Shown here: positions 6,503-8,227 of the stretch, in pieces
Layout: each line of letters starts with the position of its first letter
Numbering within the stretch: the first letter of the stretch is position 1
Assembly: GCA_947594675.1 (NCBI GenBank)
Contig: CANQEF010000049.1
Coordinates: 1-8,227 of the forward strand
Length of the DNA stretch: 8,227 bases
Origin: an uncultured Bacilli bacterium
GTDB taxonomy: Bacteria; Bacillota_I; Bacilli_A; RF39; UBA660
Reading direction: 5' to 3'
The notes under the pieces: model-generated
The model's input: only the letters and a program-made list of their open reading frames with translations
Databases searched by the model: none
What the model was told of the DNA's origin: nothing
Position numbers and translations under genes: made by a program

Positions 6503-6518
6503 AAATTAACTATTTTTA

Positions 6519-8123
6519 TTATAAAGCTAAAATTATAAATAATATTAATAATACAGCCAAGAATTCTACAATGAATTTCCAAGAATTTTTTAACCAGTCT
6601 CTATAATTAATTTTTAAATATGAAAGTACAGCCATAAGTGTCAAACTTGTTGGAGCAACTAACATAGTAAATCCATATAAAGATTGGAACATAACACCAA
6701 TTATTGAATAATAATCAGAATTTGTAACCTCAGTAACATAATAAGGTAAAATACTTTGGAAAACATATGTTGGATCTGAATTGAATAAACTAGCAAATAG
6801 TGCTACTAAAGAAGTAGTTGCTATATTAAATCCTTTTGAGAATCCTAAAATAGTCTTATAAATAACTAATTGGAATGGATGATATGTTACTAAAACTAAA
6901 ATTGTATAAATAAATAATACCACAACTGCAGGTCCTAATGCTTTTTTAGCACCTTCAACAAATCCATCAAATATATCATTTAACTTAACTTTATAGATTA
7001 AAGCAAATACTAAAACTAATATACCTAAAGGTAAGAACATATCAGTTATTGACCATTCACCAAATGCACCTATAGTACCTAACAACTTATCAAAGATTCT
7101 GAATCCAAATAATTCAAATTTTTGAGTATTACTTGTTAAATCAGTAAAGAAACTTACTCCAAAACCATTTTCTCCCCAAGGAATAAATGCTAAAACTAAT
7201 AAGATAAATAATAATATAAATCCTAACACAAAAGGCCAAACTCTATGCTTGCTAGTTACATTATTAGGAACATACCCTTCATCAGTATCAGTTATAACTG
7301 ATTCCTTAACCACAATAATATCATCATCCTTTAAAGCGGCTTTATTATTATTTTTTGAAGATTTACCTTTCTTAGTAGATTTCTTAGGTGTTTTAGCTGC
7401 CTTAGAAAGCTCTGGTTTATTTGCGGCTTTAGTTTCATTTTTTGAAACCTTTACCTCTTCTTCTACTTCAATCTTTTTAACAGATTTCTTTTCTAGCTTA
7501 CTACTCATTTTATTCTTATCTCTCTTTATATACATAAATACATTAAACATTAATAAAATTAACCCTAAAACTAAGATTATAAATCTTACTCCTAGCTCAT
7601 AATCTAAATCTAATGCTAATGCTGATAATAAAGAAGCCAAATTACCGTAAGCATATGTCGTACCAGCTAAACCAACACCAATTGAACCAACTACTGTTAG
7701 TGCTGCTACAATCCTATCATAACCCATAAGCAAGATTAGTGAAACAACAAATGGTACAAAAATAGCTAAACCTATTTGTAAACCACAAATTGAAGTCAAT
7801 ACAGCAAAAATTATCATAATTGCTGCTAAAACTATCTTTTCTTTACCAGAAACTTTTGCCACAATCTTATCTAAAAAGCTACGATATGCTGGAATTTTAT
7901 ATAAAATTCCATAAAAACCACCAACTAGAACTATAAAGAATACAATATATCCAAAATATGAAATTGAAGTAAGTGGATAATTGAATAAATCAAATAGTCC
8001 CATTTGAACGCGTCCTTGATCAATGTACTCACCTGAAAAATATGCAGCTGGAAAAATCCAAGTTAGTAACATGAATAACAACATAGTTATAAGAACGGCT
8101 TTAATTGCATTATGTTTCTTCAT
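6519..8123 (-). CDS. YfcC/DcuC-family membrane transporter with a lysine-rich cytoplasmic insert
   Basis: This 534-residue integral membrane protein has roughly 11-12 hydrophobic segments, for example near residues 7-27, 58-76, 97-133, 180-198, 296-314, 362-377, 396-414, 431-447, 472-500 and 515-533. The N-terminal LLTWIFPAAYFSGEY (19-33) and FFIVLVGGFYGILYKIPA (62-79) match the opening of YfcC proteins (DcuC-type C4-dicarboxylate carrier family, ion-transporter superfamily). The substrate cannot be read from sequence; dicarboxylates, amino acids or peptides are all possible. Between the two membrane halves, residues about 200-295 form a hydrophilic low-complexity loop: 22 of residues 200-265 are lysine, with PKKSTKKGKSSK at 246-257, then an acidic patch (DDD at 266-268). 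By the positive-inside rule this loop should be cytoplasmic. It is transcribed alone, from a strong promoter with GGGAGG 6 nt before the ATG to a terminator at 6463-6502. Confidence 0.82.
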   Translation of the reverse strand: MKKHNAIKAVLITMLLFMLLTWIFPAAYFSGEYIDQGRVQMGLFDLFNYPLTSISYFGYIVFFIVLVGGFYGILYKIPAYRSFLDKIVAKVSGKEKIVLAAIMIIFAVLTSICGLQIGLAIFVPFVVSLILLMGYDRIVAALTVVGSIGVGLAGTTYAYGNLASLLSALALDLDYELGVRFIILVLGLILLMFNVFMYIKRDKNKMSSKLEKKSVKKIEVEEEVKVSKNETKAANKPELSKAAKTPKKSTKKGKSSKNNNKAALKDDDIIVVKESVITDTDEGYVPNNVTSKHRVWPFVLGFILLFILLVLAFIPWGENGFGVSFFTDLTSNTQKFELFGFRIFDKLLGTIGAFGEWSITDMFLPLGILVLVFALIYKVKLNDIFDGFVEGAKKALGPAVVVLFIYTILVLVTYHPFQLVIYKTILGFSKGFNIATTSLVALFASLFNSDPTYVFQSILPYYVTEVTNSDYYSIIGVMFQSLYGFTMLVAPTSLTLMAVLSYLKINYRDWLKNSWKFIVEFLAVLLILFIILAL

Positions 8124-8129
8124 AATTAA

Positions 8130-8170
8130 CCTCCCACTATAATTATAGCTTTTATAAAATTAATTGACAA
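8130..8170 (-). promoter_or_regulatory. Promoter and ribosome binding site of the YfcC-family gene
   Basis: On the minus strand TTGTCA (8170-8165) and TATAAT (8147-8142) are separated by 17 bp, a near-consensus SigA-type promoter. A run of eight A on the minus strand at 8189-8182 lies where an UP element would be. Six bases after the -10 comes GGGAGG (8135-8130), then 6 nt to the ATG. The predicted start of transcription, 7 nt past the -10, is the first G of the Shine-Dalgarno, giving a leader of only about 12 nt. Confidence 0.75.
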
Positions 8171-8227
8171 GTATTTACCAATTTTTTTTATGAAATTTTT
8201 GTGATAATAACATTCAAAATCTTTTAT

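Noticed and set aside
6389..6518. CtsR or CIRCE operator upstream of clpC, suggested by AAAGTCATA and AAAGACAAA on the plus strand
   Set aside because: The two pieces do not form the GGTCAAA-3-GGTCAAA direct repeat, the spacing is wrong, and one is part of the terminator T-tract. No CIRCE inverted repeat is present.
7249..7602. Plus-strand open frame of 117 codons opposite the transporter
   Set aside because: It is the antisense of the lysine-rich loop: AAA/AAG codons read backwards give Phe/Leu/Ser-rich sequence. It has no Shine-Dalgarno or promoter, and the minus-strand gene is clearly real.
270..8123. Mycoplasma-type code with TGA read as tryptophan, considered because of the base composition
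   Set aside because: All genes run full length under the standard code, all 16 tryptophans are TGG, and no TGA occurs inside a gene.
1..8227. Mobile element, phage, CRISPR or defence system
   Set aside because: Six of the seven genes are recognisable core or transport functions in conserved order, and there are no transposase, integrase, terminal repeats or spaced direct repeats.

Overview
The window looks like chromosomal sequence from an AT-rich member of the Bacillota (Bacilli side). It probably comes from an uncultured, reduced-genome lineage close to the gut RF39/Mycoplasmatota-like groups; this placement is an inference from gene order and composition. All seven genes lie on the minus strand. 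The standard code fits: all 16 tryptophans in the predicted proteins are TGG, no gene has an in-frame TGA, and TGA ends one gene. This argues against the Mycoplasma/Spiroplasma code.

In transcription order, from high to low coordinates: (1) 8123-6519 is a YfcC/DcuC-family membrane transporter with a strong promoter, an unusual lysine-rich internal loop and a clear intrinsic terminator. (2) 6388-4154 is the AAA+ unfoldase ClpC with its own promoter. (3) 4114-1044 is a tightly packed run cysS - mrnC - rlmB - sigma factor (gaps 17, 3 and 6 nt): cysteinyl-tRNA synthetase, the 23S rRNA maturation nuclease Mini-III, a 23S rRNA 2'-O-ribose methyltransferase and a SigH-like sigma factor. (4) 995-270 is an unrecognised 241-residue protein with a C-terminal membrane anchor and faint protein-kinase-like sequence. 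(5) 269-1 is AT-rich, apparently non-coding DNA with a candidate terminator and an inverted repeat.

The order clpC ... cysS - mrnC - rlmB - ... - sigH is the conserved Bacillus/Clostridium order with genes removed. The ctsR-mcsA-mcsB genes before clpC, the radA-disA-ispDF-gltX-cysE stretch, and yacP/rae1 are absent, and rpmG-secE-nusG do not follow sigH. The operon ties translation and ribosome maturation genes to an alternative sigma factor. The membrane-anchored pseudokinase-like gene sits where rpmG-secE would be expected.

The most unusual features are: a shared promoter geometry at four sites, with exactly 6 nt between the -10 hexamer and the Shine-Dalgarno, so the predicted +1 falls on its first base; the kinase-like anchored protein after the sigma gene; and the histone-H1-like lysine-rich insert in the transporter. 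I see no tRNA, rRNA, CRISPR array, insertion sequence or phage gene.
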